From positions 2,728,001 to 2,792,000 of the forward strand of contig JYIP02000003.1 of the NCBI GenBank assembly GCA_001051155.2: a stretch of 64,000 nt of DNA, in the 5' to 3' direction. Within the stretch, counting starts at the first letter, position 1. Every line of letters starts with the position of its first letter. Source of the stretch: Chrysoporthe austroafricana (lineage: Eukaryota; Ascomycota; Sordariomycetes; Diaporthales; Cryphonectriaceae). Made by a program: the position numbers and the translations under genes. This document shows positions 13,477 to 24,564 of the stretch, piece by piece. The notes under the pieces were generated by a model. It was not told the DNA's origin and searched no databases. It worked only from the letters and a program-made list of their open reading frames with translations.

Positions 13477-14283
13477 GATTTCGAACCTGCTGTGAGAACG
13501 GGAGGTTGGAGAGAGGCGGTCAGGCTTGGAGGTCAGGCTTGGCTGGTGTGTGTGGTGATGGTGCGCAGCGCAGAGGAACTTGTCTGTCACCAGAAGAGCT
13601 GCCAGGCACGTCTGGTTTGGGACTGCGGTTGCGCCTCCAACAAATTTGGTAGGCGCACTACCTGGTACCTAATCAGCTAATCAGCTAAGTAATCAGCTAG
13701 TTACACAGGCCCCAGCGTGGATAGGTAGGCACGCACGGCACGGTAGGCAGTCACGGCCGGCACGTAGCCACTGGCAGTGAATGGCCCTGAGTGGGTGTGC
13801 GGGTACACACGCTATTTTAGCGGTGCTGCTAGTGCCCCACACCTTCTCCCGCGCGGCAGCTCTCACGCTCCCCACCGTGCCCACCACCTGGCAAGGCACG
13901 CCAGGTCTACACAGAGCGCGCTCATCACTGATCAACCACAGAGGTGCACAACGCGTAAATGGGCACCCCAAACGTGCCTGCATGCCAAAAAGCAAGATCA
14001 GCATCTCGATCCTGCCGTCAGCAGCTCTCCCATTCTAGTCGGTCTCGTTCTGCCTACCTCAGCTCGGCTTTGCTCAGCTCTGCTCTGCCTTGTCTGCCAG
14101 GCCAGCCCACTCTCTCCTCTCTCTGAGCGCGCGGGGCAGAGAAAGAGCAAGCACAGCGGGGCGTTTGTGAATGTTTCTGGCTCATACTGAGTCACTTCAG
14201 GTTCTCATCTGCACCGACGAGAGCGGTGCCTCCTCCCCATCCTTCTACACACACGACAATCCATCCTCTCTTGACATCCAACC
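13477..14283. promoter_or_regulatory. Divergent intergenic region between RVB2 and the coiled-coil gene
   Basis: This 807-bp stretch holds the promoters of both flanking genes. A short direct repeat AATCAGCTA occurs three times at about 13672-13700, and CTCAGCTCGG/CTCAGCTCTG repeats occur near 14060-14085. No gene was recognised. Confidence 0.4.
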
Positions 14284-14955
14284 ATGCCTCCTCGGTCCGC
14301 TCCATCACAGCCTCCGCGCCGTTCATCTGCCCACTGGGACCCAGACCGGAGCCTAAACTACCCACCTGCAAACGATCGGTACCGTCCTGACCGACACGGT
14401 CGCGACAGAGACCCTAGTGAGCGCCACCCTACAAGCCATGGAAATGATCGTGACAGCGGTGACCAGCCCAACCCCCGCCGGGCTCCGGGTACGTCTGAGC
14501 AGGCCCGTAGGATGGACCAGGACAAGGCTGCATCCGAGCTTGCGAGGCTGCACCGCCAGATCTACAGCGCAATGGTCGACAAGGTCAAGTGGACTACCAA
14601 GAAGGAGGTCGAGCTCAAGAGCTTCCAGCGCAGAGAAGCGGACTACAAGAAGGCCGGGGGTGCCCAATTTCCAGCCGTCGCCGACTCGATTCAGAGGCAC
14701 CTGAATCATTACAAGCAGCAGGGCGAGAAGTGCGACACGGAGCTTGCCAAGGTCGACGCGCTGCTGGACAAGATAACGGAGAATATCGCCGACCTCCTAG
14801 TCAAGGCCCTGCCTGTCGACGAGATTAAGGCCCGCCAGCTCGTCGACGTGGCCAAGGCGGAGATGGAGAAGGCTCAGGGGTCGTCGCCGACGTTCGCGGA
14901 CCGGTTTCAAAAGATGGAGCAGCACTTGGCCTCACTCCAGGAGACACAGACCGCA

Positions 14956-15098
14956 CAGGCAACCAGTCTGGACTCGCTGAGGCAGGAGAACGAGAGACTG
15001 CACGAACAGGCAACTAGTCTGGACTCGCTGAGGCAGGAGAACGAGAGACTGCACGAACAGGCAACTCGCTGAGGCAGGAGAACGAGAGACTGAACGAG
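14956..15098 (+). repeat. Tandem 51-bp coding repeat, three copies, the last short by 10 bp
   Basis: Copies lie at 14956-15006, 15007-15057 and 15058-15098. The first two encode the 17-residue unit QATSLDSLRQENERLHE and differ only at a few bases. The third lacks ten internal bases between two ACT triplets, a pattern typical of slippage, and it shifts the frame. Confidence 0.9.
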
Positions 15099-15707
15099 AG
15101 GCTGCGCTCCCGCGACGCGCTGTATGAAACACAGGTCGGCCGGCTAGCCGGCCAGCTGACCGCCTTGGAGACGCAGCACAAAGAACTGCACCGTCAGCTC
15201 AACTCCAAGGAGGCAGTTCAGGTGCCTGAGTTGGAGGCACTGAGGAAGGAAAAGGATGGCCTCGAAACTCGTGTCTCCAATACTGAAGGCCAAGTCGCCG
15301 GGCTTGAGGGCAGCCTCGCTACTCGACTTACCGAACTTGACGATTTCTTACAAAACCACGTCCGATCACAGACTTCCAACAACGCCAGGGATACCGCACA
15401 GGGAGAAAGAATGGCAGAATTGGAATGTCGGGTCAACCAGCTCGGCACACAAATCTCCAGCCTCGAGAGCCTTTCCAGGAACGTCGACGATGCGACGCTT
15501 GAGGAGAAAATGACAGTTCTGGAACGGCGAGTTCATCAGCACGACTTGCAGATCTCCAGCTTCGATATTAATGAGTATAGTGAGGCTGTTGATAAGCTGT
15601 TGGCCTACCCGTCCTGGACGGCCTTGGACTGTCGACTCCAACAGCTGGGGCCTGCGCATACAACGAACGCTCAGGACACCAGGGAGAGTCTTGATTATCG
15701 GGTCGAA

Positions 15708-15959
15708 GAACTCACGCAGCAAATCACCAACATTCAGGGTATCACAAAGGGCCATGATGATCAGCTCCGCGAACTCACTCAGCAAATCGTTCATCTTCAG
15801 GGCATCAAAAAGGATCATCATGATCAGCTCAGCGAACTCACTCAGCAAATCATTGATCTTCAGGACGCCAAAAAGGGCCATGATGATAAGCTCAGCGAAA
15901 TCACGCAGACATTCGTTGGCATTGAGGGCGTGAAGGAGATTTATGAAACCCAGTTCAAC
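15708..15959 (+). repeat. Four tandem 63-bp units encoding a 21-residue (three-heptad) repeat
   Basis: The units start at 15708, 15771, 15834 and 15897. The protein pattern is E-L-T-Q-Q-I-x-x-L-Q-x-x-K-K-x-H-x-D-Q-L-S, with hydrophobic residues in coiled-coil spacing; unit 4 is the most diverged. A length of exactly three heptads means unit number can change without disturbing the coiled coil. Confidence 0.85.
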
Positions 15960-16634
15960 GTTTTCATGTCGCAAATCACTAACGTGACCGACGCGTTCGT
16001 CAGCCAATCCGGAGAAGAGGCTTCTAAGCTGCGCGTGCGCGTCGAAGCCATGGAGGCACGAAATGCAACGGCGGCAAGAGCTCCTTCGGTCACCGAGGCC
16101 GCAACGTCTCACCTAAAAGATCCTGCTGCGGAATCGGGAGTTGTCTCAAACCGTATGGAAGCTGCAGAGACCGCGATATCGGGCCTGCAAAATGGCCACA
16201 CCATGCTGCGCAACGGCCTGGACGCGTTGCGGAACGAGCTCGACGAGAGGTGTGCAGCCAATGAGGAGATGATCACAAATCTGGATGGGCAGTTCCAGAA
16301 TATGACCACTCAGGAGATGGCGCAAATCATTCTGGATAATCTGAAGAGGATAGAGACGGTGCCAGACCTGCTGGACCTGCAGAACATCCAGGCGAGAGTG
16401 ACCAGCATTGAGAAATGGCAAAAAGAGTTCGTGCAAAGAAGTAATGGGTTAAAGGATTGGTTGAAGGTAGCTGATGCGATGCAGGACAAGTCAGGAAAAC
16501 ATGGTCTCATGAACGAGGACCCTGCGGGACGAGGGAAGAAGCGCCAGAGAGTGGAGGGACTAAATGGAGCAGCTCACGGCGCAGCTGACGGCTCAGCTAA
16601 CGGCCTTGCCGCACAGCAGACCTCTTCTTGTTGA

Positions 16635-17224
16635 GTCGTTGTTGAGTGGAATGCCAGGATCCGCCCCAAGCTTTAACTGGGAGAGATTGTGATGCTTTAA
16701 AAATGGAGGATCACACATACTCGATTGATTTGCTAGCATGGCAGTTTCGGATGACTTGGTTTGCTTCTGAGCAGAGACCCTCAGTCAGCATCTGTTTAAG
16801 GAGTCGATTGTTAGAGATACCCTGAAGTTACCGCTTGGTAGAAATGTATATGCTATTCAGTAAGCTTTACAAACGACTGGGACACAACGAACTATCTTGA
16901 CGACCCTGAGACTGAGCATCCTTTTTATGTCCTGCGGCTTCGTGGAGGATGTCTCTGCTATGTAGTAGTGTGTATGTGTGGTGCAGCAAGTGGTTGCCGT
17001 TCACATGAGATCCCTGTCGGGGATATTGACAGGGGTGTTGGCATTTCGTCATTTACGCCTGCCTGCGGCGAACTGTCTGCTGGCTGCTATTGCTACCACT
17101 GCTGAGCTACAACCTTCGACGGCTTCTTGTCTGAATCCAACCACCAAATCTTTGCAGACCGTCCTCCCTCATCCCTTCCCTCGACAATATCTTGCGCCTG
17201 AGCTCTCAGAAGGAGGTCCTAAAG
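16635..17224. promoter_or_regulatory. Intergenic region upstream of UFD1
   Basis: This 590-bp tandem spacer presumably holds the 3' UTR of the coiled-coil gene and the UFD1 promoter. No distinct element was recognised. Confidence 0.4.
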
Positions 17225-18548
17225 ATGGTATGTCCCACAGCCTGTTTCGCCCAATCGAGCCCTTCGAACTTCATCTCCCAGTAGCTGTCAGTGCTGACTT
17301 TACCCCTCCGCTTGCAGTTTAACCCTCACGGACCGTACGGGATGGACCCAAATAACCCAGGGGATTTCCTCCACATGGCTCGAGCCGGCATGCGCGGTCA
17401 GGCCAGTAGACGATTCGACGAGTACTACCGTTGCTATCCCATGGTCATGGCTCCTGGACCAGAGCGCAGCGACCTAAACTACGGCTCCAAGATCCTACTA
17501 CCACCATCAGCATTAGACAAGGTGTCTAAACTGCACGTTCAGTGGCCGCTGCTCATGGAGCTTATCAACGGTGAGAAAGGCCGACACTCACATGCTGGCG
17601 TACTGGAGTTCGTGGCGGAGGAGGGCAGAGCGTACCTGCCGCAGTGGGTCAGTACACCTCACAGCGCTCGGGCGCACATGTGACGACCTCGGGCACTGAT
17701 ACATGGCCTTCTAGATGATGCAGACACTACTCCTCGATGTCGGCGACATGATTCAGATCAAGACCACCTCCCTTGAGCTCGCGCGCATGGTCAAGCTCCA
17801 GCCCCAGTCCGTCAACTTCCTCGATATCAGCGATCCCAAGGCCGTCCTGGAGCGTGCCTTTCGAAACTTCGCCGCCCTCACCAAAGGGGATGTCTTCAAT
17901 TTTGAGTATAACGACACGTTGTACGATGTTGCGGTTCTGGAGGTCAAGCCTGAGACGGACAAAATGGGAGTCTGTATGATCGAGACGGATGTGTCGGTGG
18001 ACTTCGCGGCGCCAGTCGGCTATGTCGAGCCCACAAAGGCGTCAGGAAGCGGTACCAGCACGCCCAGAAGTGGCCGAGGCCTGCCGGCTGGGGGTCTACT
18101 ACACAGCCAGGGTACGATGGCGCAGGCCATCAACTACGACTCCATCGCGCCGTCCTCGGCGGCGGCGAAGGCGACCAACTTCTCCGGCGAGGGTAACCGT
18201 ATTGGTACGAAGAAGGCCAGCAAAGTCCCTACCCCTCAGACCGCTACCCCCGTTGCAGGCGCGTCCGCAAATAAGGAGGTCGCTGTTCCTCGTAGACGCA
18301 CGAACGGTCCCTTACCGCTGCGTCTGCCGCCCAACAAGCTGTTCCTCGGCTACGAGATCATACCTTACAAGACCAAGGAGGAGAAGGAGAAGGAGAGCGA
18401 GAATGCCAAGCGGCCACATTTCGCAGGTCAGGGGCAGACACTCAGAGGTGTGGTGAAGAAGAGAGGAGAATCTGATGAGAAGAGTCAAGCTCCCGAGAAG
18501 AATTCAGATGCGGGCAGTCGTCGTCTGGATGGCAAGAAGGTGGTATAA
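17225..18548 (+). CDS. UFD1: Ubiquitin fusion degradation protein 1 (Cdc48 cofactor)
   Basis: Three exons: 17225-17227 (the ATG alone), 17318-17647 and 17715-18548 (388 aa). Introns are GTATGT...TTGCAG (90 bp) and GTCAGT...TTCTAG (67 bp), both phase 0. UFD1 pairs with NPL4 and recruits ubiquitylated proteins to the Cdc48/p97 ATPase for extraction from the ER and other complexes. Seen: the double-psi barrel UT3 region with GSKILLPPSALDKVSKL, GVLEFVAEEGRAYLPQWMMQ across intron 2, and FLDISDPKAVLERAFRNFAALTKGD, all diagnostic. The C-terminal third is low-complexity with basic blocks, as expected for the Cdc48/Npl4-binding tail. An exon consisting only of the start codon is unusual but is the only reading I found that supplies an in-frame ATG next to a perfect donor. 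Confidence 0.95.
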
Positions 18549-18944
18549 GCCATGTGATTTCCCCAGGCTGAAAAGGCGTTCCGGTTGGGTGATAGTAACG
18601 GAGTCCGGGGGTCAATTTCACAGTAGACTGGGCAGATTGACCATCAACCTAGTCATCTTGTAGTGTTCAGGTGCAGTTAGCCGTCAATTCCGATCAACTT
18701 TTCTGATAGTTTATCTGACATGGGAACCAGCTCTCGTGGAACCAGACTGTCTTCCGTAACGGCCAACGCCGAGACCCGAGAGATAGGGCCACCTCATCGT
18801 CGGCGCTGCAAAATACCAAACGAAATCAAAATTAAAATGCAAGACGCGAGTTTTCCCCACCGTCAGTGAGTGACGATCAAGACTGGGAACATCATTGTGA
18901 AATGGGCCACAATGCGAGAACCCACAACCCATACCTCTGGAGGT
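18549..18944. other. Convergent spacer between UFD1 and Myb-like gene A
   Basis: This 396-bp stretch has 3' ends on both sides. It contains a short AT-rich stretch near 18810-18845. Nothing is recognised as a gene. Confidence 0.4.
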
Positions 18945-19849
18945 TCAGACGCCGAAGTCGTCATCCTGAGCCTCAACCTTTGCCTGGACTTCATCGAGCT
19001 CCAACTGCTCGTCCTCATCCTCGTTCTCGTCAGGATTCTCGTACTTGATTTTCTTGGCGGAAGAACGGGGAGTCTTGTTGCGGGCGATGGGCTCTCGGAT
19101 GTTACCCTCCGGGGAAGTATCATCATCATCATCCTCTGTGGCGCGCTTCTTGCCATGAGCGGAACCACTAGGGGTCTTGGGCGTGCGGGGCTTTCGGGGG
19201 GTGGCGGCCTTTTTGGGAGTGTTGCTGGTGCTGCCGTTGCTGGAGTCAGGGTGACGCTCCCGGAACTCCTTCAAGACGCGCTTGGTCCAGTGCTGGCCTA
19301 AGGACGTGGATGTCAGTGATTTTGTGGGGTCGATGAAACGGCTCACGAGACTCCATCACCCCGAGGAAAGCCCGTGTTGTTGAAGTAAGTGCGGCAAGCA
19401 GGATTGCGAGGTTGACGAGGCAGTTGCCCCACGCCCAGAACGTGGGGAGCGAAGGCGTCGAAGGTTCCTATGCCACGATAACAGAGGGGCAACGGCGAGG
19501 CGAACGGTATGGAAACTGCAGAAGCAGCATGATCGCCCCAAGAACTTACTCATGGCGCTCTTGGTGAAGGTGTAGCCCCAGGCTGTCATAGTCTCGGTGA
19601 CCTTGTCCCAGTTCGCGTTCACGTTGATGCCGCCATTGTTTGTGGACATTAGGATGGCGAACGTGAGGTCCTTGATAGCTGCATCGTTCCCTGTGAGCTG
19701 ACTGTTAGTATAACACCCCTCTTATCGGGTCTGTCGGGCGAGAGGATCATGTCTCTACAGGCGTCGGTAACGTGAGGGAGTCGCGTCGGAGGTTGGGAAG
19801 CGGGAGATGGTAGAGGTCAAAGTCACTTACACTTGGCGGCGCCAGACAT
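18945..19849 (-). CDS. Myb/SANT-like protein A
   Basis: Three exons: 19831-19849, 19550-19690 and 18945-19297 (170 aa). Introns are 140 and 252 bp, both phase 1, with GTAAGT donors. The joined N-terminus has the pattern of a degenerate Myb/SANT repeat: a first helix with KWNDAAIKDLTFAIL (residues 6-20), a second with NWDKVTETMTAWGY and a third with FTKSAMSQHWTKRVL, ending near residue 68. The rest is low-complexity, rich in K, T, P and then D/E, with basic blocks (HGKKRA) and a V/I-K-x-E motif IKYE followed by acidic residues, a typical SUMO-acceptor context. The family suggests DNA or chromatin binding in the nucleus; no target can be inferred. It is the leftmost member of the Myb-like cluster and diverges from gene B. 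The domain is assigned by pattern only. Confidence 0.75.
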
Positions 19850-20806
19850 CTTGGCGATATGTTCTTTGGTTTCTGCTGATAGTTATGGCTGAGTTGCCTG
19901 ATTGTCCAAGGAAGGGTTGATGGGAAGGGTTAAAAACGACACGAAGGGGTGGTGGTTCTTGGTTGCGACGGGAGAAGGTTGGGCAAAGGTCAAGGACTGT
20001 CCAAGGGGTTGAGCCAGCGACAGGCCACTTTTAAATCAATCTGTCCCCCAGATGAACGTGAATTTGAATGGAGTAGTGCAGGGCTGCGTTTGCAGAGCAG
20101 CAGCTTTTCACGGTTACTCCACCGAGTGCAAGTCTCTTCTCGGCCACAACCTTTCTGAACGTAGAACCAGTCTCGCGCACGCATGAGAAAAAAGAAGAAG
20201 AAAAGAAAAGAGAAAGAAAGAAAGAACAGGAAGAGGAAGAAGCAGCTCCTATTTCTGCAGATTCCAGTTAGGCCTCGCTCTCTCCCAAAGTATCATTCAC
20301 GTCACCTACTTGCGACAGATCAATTGCTATCACCAGCGTAACGCTTCTCAGCACCCTCAGGTAAGACATAACGTCAACATCACCGTTCCCTTCCTCTCCC
20401 GTACACAATCGAACACTGAATTTATTCTCTCCTCATCATGATCTGATTCCATCACAGCCAGCACTCTGGCGTGGTCGAATTTTCCATATACCACGTGACA
20501 ACCTCCCCATCTCCATCTCCCTTTGGAGGAGCTCCCCTCTTTGAACGAAAACGAGAGGTAGGCTCCTGATGGCCTGGAGATGGAACTTCGTGGCTGATCT
20601 TCGCAACAGCTTCCCAGCCCTCTTAGGAGCTCTTGCCTCGCCCAGAGATACGACCTGAACGAGAGAAGGTAAGCCACCCCATCCACAATGCATTCCTATT
20701 CACCGCGGCCCTATGCGCACCACAATCCCATTCACATCATGGTAGCCCTACCCATATCACGAAATTGATACTTGATGAAAACGCTGACCCGCTCCTAGTC
20801 GCCGAA
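19850..20806. promoter_or_regulatory. Divergent region between Myb-like genes A and B
   Basis: This 957-bp stretch contains a purine-rich run of AAAGAAAGAAAG type at about 20190-20240 and then CT-rich leader-like sequence before gene B. No gene is recognised. Confidence 0.4.
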
Positions 20807-22067
20807 ATGTCTGACAACGAGGACTACTTCCCAGCCCAGTCACTGCGGCAAGGTGCTGATGGAGGCTCTTCCAATGGCGCCACCCCCAGGGGTAACAACC
20901 CAAACGACAAGACTCCCAAGTCCAACAATAGCAATATCAAGAAGGGTGGCATTGAGCTCACTCCTGTCGAGAGCCTGCTTTTCTTCAACATTGTCCGCTT
21001 CAACAAAGACCCCACTGCTGTCGACTGGGACGAGGTTGCGATTCACTCGAACCTGAAAAACGCTGGCTCTGCCAAGGTCAGTTACTACCCCCGCATGTCG
21101 CTCGCTGTCTTCATATCTCTTAGGTCTCACATCTTCAATCTTTTGACAGGTTCGCTACCGTCAGATCCAGAGAAAGTACAACCTGGAGGGTCTGACCCCT
21201 AGCGGCAAGGTCGCTGGAACCAAGCGCAAGGCACCTGGAAACGCCTCCCTGGCTGCTGTGGTTGATGCCGACAATGACGATGATGACGACGCCATCGAGA
21301 CCCCTTCAAAGAAGGCGCCTCCTCGCAAGCGGGTTGCGATAGCCGGCGGACGAAGCAAGAAGGGCAGCACGAAAGTCCAGGAGCAGGCAGCTGCCGCTGA
21401 TGAGACCCAGGCCGACTCCTCAGCCAGCAAAGGTCCCAGAATCAAGCCGGAGCCCAGCGTCGGTGCTGACTCTTTCATCGGCTCTCACTCTGATGGTCAC
21501 GCCACCCAGCAGCAGCAGCAGCAGCAGCGCCAGCTTCTCTCCTCCTTTAGCGCCCCCCGCGGCCTGGGCTCTCTCCAATACGATATGATGCAGCATTCCC
21601 GCCCGGGGCCCCAGATGAATCCACAGCAGATGGCCCACCTCCAACAACTCCAGATGCAGCAGCAGCAGCAGCAGGAGATGCGTGCCGCGCTCGGACAGCA
21701 GCCCCAGCCGTACTTTGGTGGCGCGCAGTTCACCTTCGGCCATGGCTACCACATGGGTGGTGGTCAATTTGGCCGCCAAGCTGCTGCTGCCAGTCAGTTT
21801 GCTTGCTCCCCTCGCACCCAATCTGCACCGTCTCCTCAAGCCCAGCCTTTCGAGTCGCCTCGTGTCCAGGGTGTGGCTCCTCCTTTTGCTGAAGACGTCC
21901 CCTCTCCTAGGCTCCAGACCGAGCCTGAGCTGGAGAATGACGACCCTGCTGGCTTTTTCGGCCCGCCCACTGGCGCGATGAGCCCTAGTGGCTTTGACCA
22001 GCCTGATTCTCAGGGCACGCAGGACGAGATGGATGAGGGCGTTAGTGGAATCAAGGCAGAGGAGTAA
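20807..22067 (+). CDS. Myb/SANT-like protein B, glutamine-rich tail
   Basis: Two exons, 20807-21076 and 21150-22067 (395 aa), with a 73-bp phase-0 intron (GTCAGT...GACAG). A disordered head of about 50 residues is followed by a Myb-like domain at about 51-108: LTPVESLLFFNIVRFN, then AVDWDEVAIHSNL, then a third helix SAKVRYRQIQRKYNLEG formed across the intron. The tail is long: acidic aspartates, basic PPRKRVAIAGGRSKK (a likely nuclear signal), several glutamine runs coded by CAG, and two V/I-K-x-E motifs (IKPE and the terminal IKAE). A glutamine-rich tail on a DNA-binding-like head suggests a transcription regulator, by inference. An upstream in-frame ATG at 20633 exists, but the family-like start is MSDNEDYF. 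Confidence 0.78.
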
Positions 22068-23695
22068 CCTCCTGCTGTTTGACGGTGGGCATGGGGCCCC
22101 GGTCTTTGGCAGGGGATCAGTGATGGGCGTGCGTGAATGTCTTTCATCTTTCTCATTATCCTTTCGCTTACGGGGTAGACCTTGCGCCGTGATTCACGTC
22201 TTGCATCTTTTCCATGATATGAGCAGTGTGGCTGGATGGCGTTAGAATTGGTTGCATGGTCTCGGCGTCCATGGAAAACCGAGACAAGGAAGTGTGCTTC
22301 CGGCCCAGTGCGCTGTGATCCGAGTGGAAGATAGGATTCGGAAAAGCAACAGTGCAGAAATAAAAAGCATCGTCGTTGTCAACATCCTGCCGTCGCCTGC
22401 ATGAACGGGATGGGTGGGGTGTGCGTGGTGGTTCTATGAATGCTCAACTAGTGAACGTCCGTCTCGAGACGGGAGAAAGGCAAATGAGTGGAGCCAGAAA
22501 GATGTCATGGAACGGTATCATAGTTTCATGTTGTACCAGAATACTCGGAGAGCGTATTGGTTTCCCTGTGTCTTCGCCCCCGGATAGAGGAGAGGCTGCT
22601 GCAGGAAAAGCAATTGCCCTCCTTACCGCAGAAAAAAAATCTCATCCTTGTTAAGCTGCTGGCCTATCCGGGAAAGGAAGGAGGGGTTGAGGAAGTCGTA
22701 CGATGTAACGAAAAGCATGAGGGCTGGGAAAAGCAAGAAAAGTCTCGGAGCAGTGTAGGATGGTACGAAAAGGAATTTGCTGGCAGAGGGTGTGTGTGAA
22801 AGAGACAGAGACAGACAGACAGAGAGAGAGAGAGAGAGAACCACCACCAAGTATATTGCACTAAGAAGCCCATAAGCCGTAGGGACTTTGCTTTGTATCT
22901 TTTGAGATGGACAGTGCGGAGTGGGTGCGGGAGACGGAGAATAGTTAGTTGTGTATCTCTTCCACTTAGTAGAAGCTCAGCCTCGTTCTAATCACACGTT
23001 TGATGAACGGAAAGCCTCGTCTAGACTAGAAGGGGGGAATAGCACCTACAGTCTGCACCAGACAGCTTAGATTCTAAAAAAAAAGACCACCATCGAGCAG
23101 GTTGTTAGTCTGTAGAAGTGTTGAGATCAAAGTGTTGGCGGGAAAGAACACCTACCTAACCATGGCTTCCGTATCATGCCAAGGGCACTTGCACTACGCG
23201 AGGCCGCCCTCTCGCTGATGGGAGCTCGACAGAGACTGGTGCAGTTCGAAGAGCTTTTTCTTCTATAGGACGCAGGATCTCGCGACGCATGCAGAGAAAG
23301 CAAAGACTCGTATAATCAATGGAGAAGAGATTGTAGATAAAACGTCTCCTCTGCTGTATGACATGAATATGACTTTTGCCAAACATGGCGAAGATGGTGA
23401 CCTTTTTGCTCCCATTCTCAGGAGACACCAATCTCCTTGGTGGTAGTCCCCGTATATCCCCAAAAGCAGCCATCCTCAAAGCCAGCGTAAAGAAACTACC
23501 CACCAAGACGCAACCGGATGTTCCGGACCAAGATGTCTCAAGAAATTACAACCAGTCTACCGTGACCCAAGTATCAATAAGACGACCAAGGAGAGATTTT
23601 CAATTTCTTCCAGCCAGATCTCAGATCCGTATCGAGCTTCCACAGCCGCCGCTCTTGTCTGCTGTTGTGCCAATGCCAAAGAACGCTCGGCCTCT
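22068..23695. other. Convergent spacer between Myb-like genes B and C
   Basis: This 1.6-kb stretch has no recognisable gene; the frames are short. It includes an AG dinucleotide run at 22821-22840. Confidence 0.4.
22821..22840. repeat. AG dinucleotide run
   Basis: Nine to ten AG units are seen directly, preceded by ACAG repeats. Confidence 0.9.
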
Positions 23696-24564
23696 TCAGT
23701 GGGAACGGGTGTCCCATTCCTCATGCTTCACGGGAACATGTATGTGATCCGGCGCCATCACGACGCTCGGAACCATACCAAACCCTTCCGGGTGAGGCGC
23801 GTGCTGGTGGTCGCAGAACGGAGCCGGAGCACTGAAGTTTTCCACCTCGTATGGTGGCAGCGCGAACGGCGAGTATGATGGGCTTGGCTGCCAGGAGGCT
23901 TGCCCGTGGGCACAGTGGCCCGCAGCGGGCCCTGCATAGTCGAAAGGTTGCTCGTGATGGAGTATGTCGCCGGCGGGGCTCGTGCCAAACGCATGGGCTG
24001 GAGCGAAGAGGTCGGTGTCGCTGCAAGGGGTCATGAGTCGCTTGTGGAATTGAAGCTGAGCGTCAGCCATCGAGGCAGGATGCAGGTCGGCTGGTATGAG
24101 GCGGTCATCGTGATCGGAGGGTAGAGGTTCTTGCTTGATGAAGGTCTCGTTCTTGATCTGAAACGGTGTGCCGTTCGCTTTTTCGCGAGCATCGGGGGCT
24201 GCTGCATTCGCATCAGGCTTGATCGGCCCCTCCTTTTCCTTCTTGCTCTTGATCTCCTTCTTGGACTTTGTGACTTTGGACTTCGGGTTGCGATTGCGTC
24301 GCTGAGGCTCGATGCCCAAGAGGGATGCCCTGAAGCGAGAGTATCGCATCCGAGCGGCGTGGCCGTTTGTGATTGTTTGAGTGAGAATTGGATTGTGCGC
24401 GACCTTGTTCCAATCGATCTATATGTCTGGGTTAGTCTCGGGAGACCTCGGGACCCATCCTGCGTGTCAGTTCTGCATCCGAAACTGCTTACATCCTTCA
24501 GGCACTTCTGCTGCAGAATGGCGAACAGAAAACGGGCCATAGCGTTGTCGTTGTTAGAAGCCAT
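23696..24564 (-). CDS. Myb/SANT-like protein C
   Basis: Two exons, 24493-24564 and 23696-24418 (264 aa). The 74-bp phase-0 intron starts GTAAGC and ends ATATAG with a perfect ACTAAC branch. The joined domain covers residues 1-60: MASNNDNAMARFLFAIL, then CLKDIDWNKVAHNP, then a third helix GHAARMRYSRFRASLLG. A very basic stretch (KVTKSKKEIKSKKEKEG) follows as a likely nuclear signal. The remaining 170 residues are disordered, rich in H, P, A and S, with three V/I-K-x-E motifs (IKNE, IKQE, VKHE). The short head and third-helix pattern R-x-R-Y/F match genes B and G more than D. The inferred role is nuclear, probably DNA-binding. Confidence 0.75.

Larger units (their letters stand above)
14284..16634 (+). 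pseudogene. Long coiled-coil protein of unknown function with a broken frame
   Basis: No family is recognised. Frame 1 runs 14284-15072: a basic, proline-rich N-terminus starting MPPRSAPSQPPRR, then helices rich in K/E/L. It stops in the third copy of a 51-bp repeat. The protein continues in another frame from just after the break to 16634; an internal ATG at 15165 could start that part separately. The two parts fit together if 10 bases are missing from copy 3: it lacks AGTCTGGACT found in copies 1 and 2, and that loss accounts exactly for the frame change. The second part is also coiled coil, with four 21-residue units (15708-15959) and an alanine-rich tail with a GKKRQR basic patch. The break may be a real mutation, an error in reading a tandem repeat, or a bypass by an unrecognised splice. 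Without it the protein would be about 780 residues, perhaps a filamentous or tethering protein. Confidence 0.6.

Noticed and set aside
19347..19467. Open 40-codon stretch bounded by AG and GT inside intron 2 of gene A
   Set aside because: Its 121-nt length and the phase of the flanking exons would put a stop into the product; direct joining of the flanking exons restores the domain perfectly.
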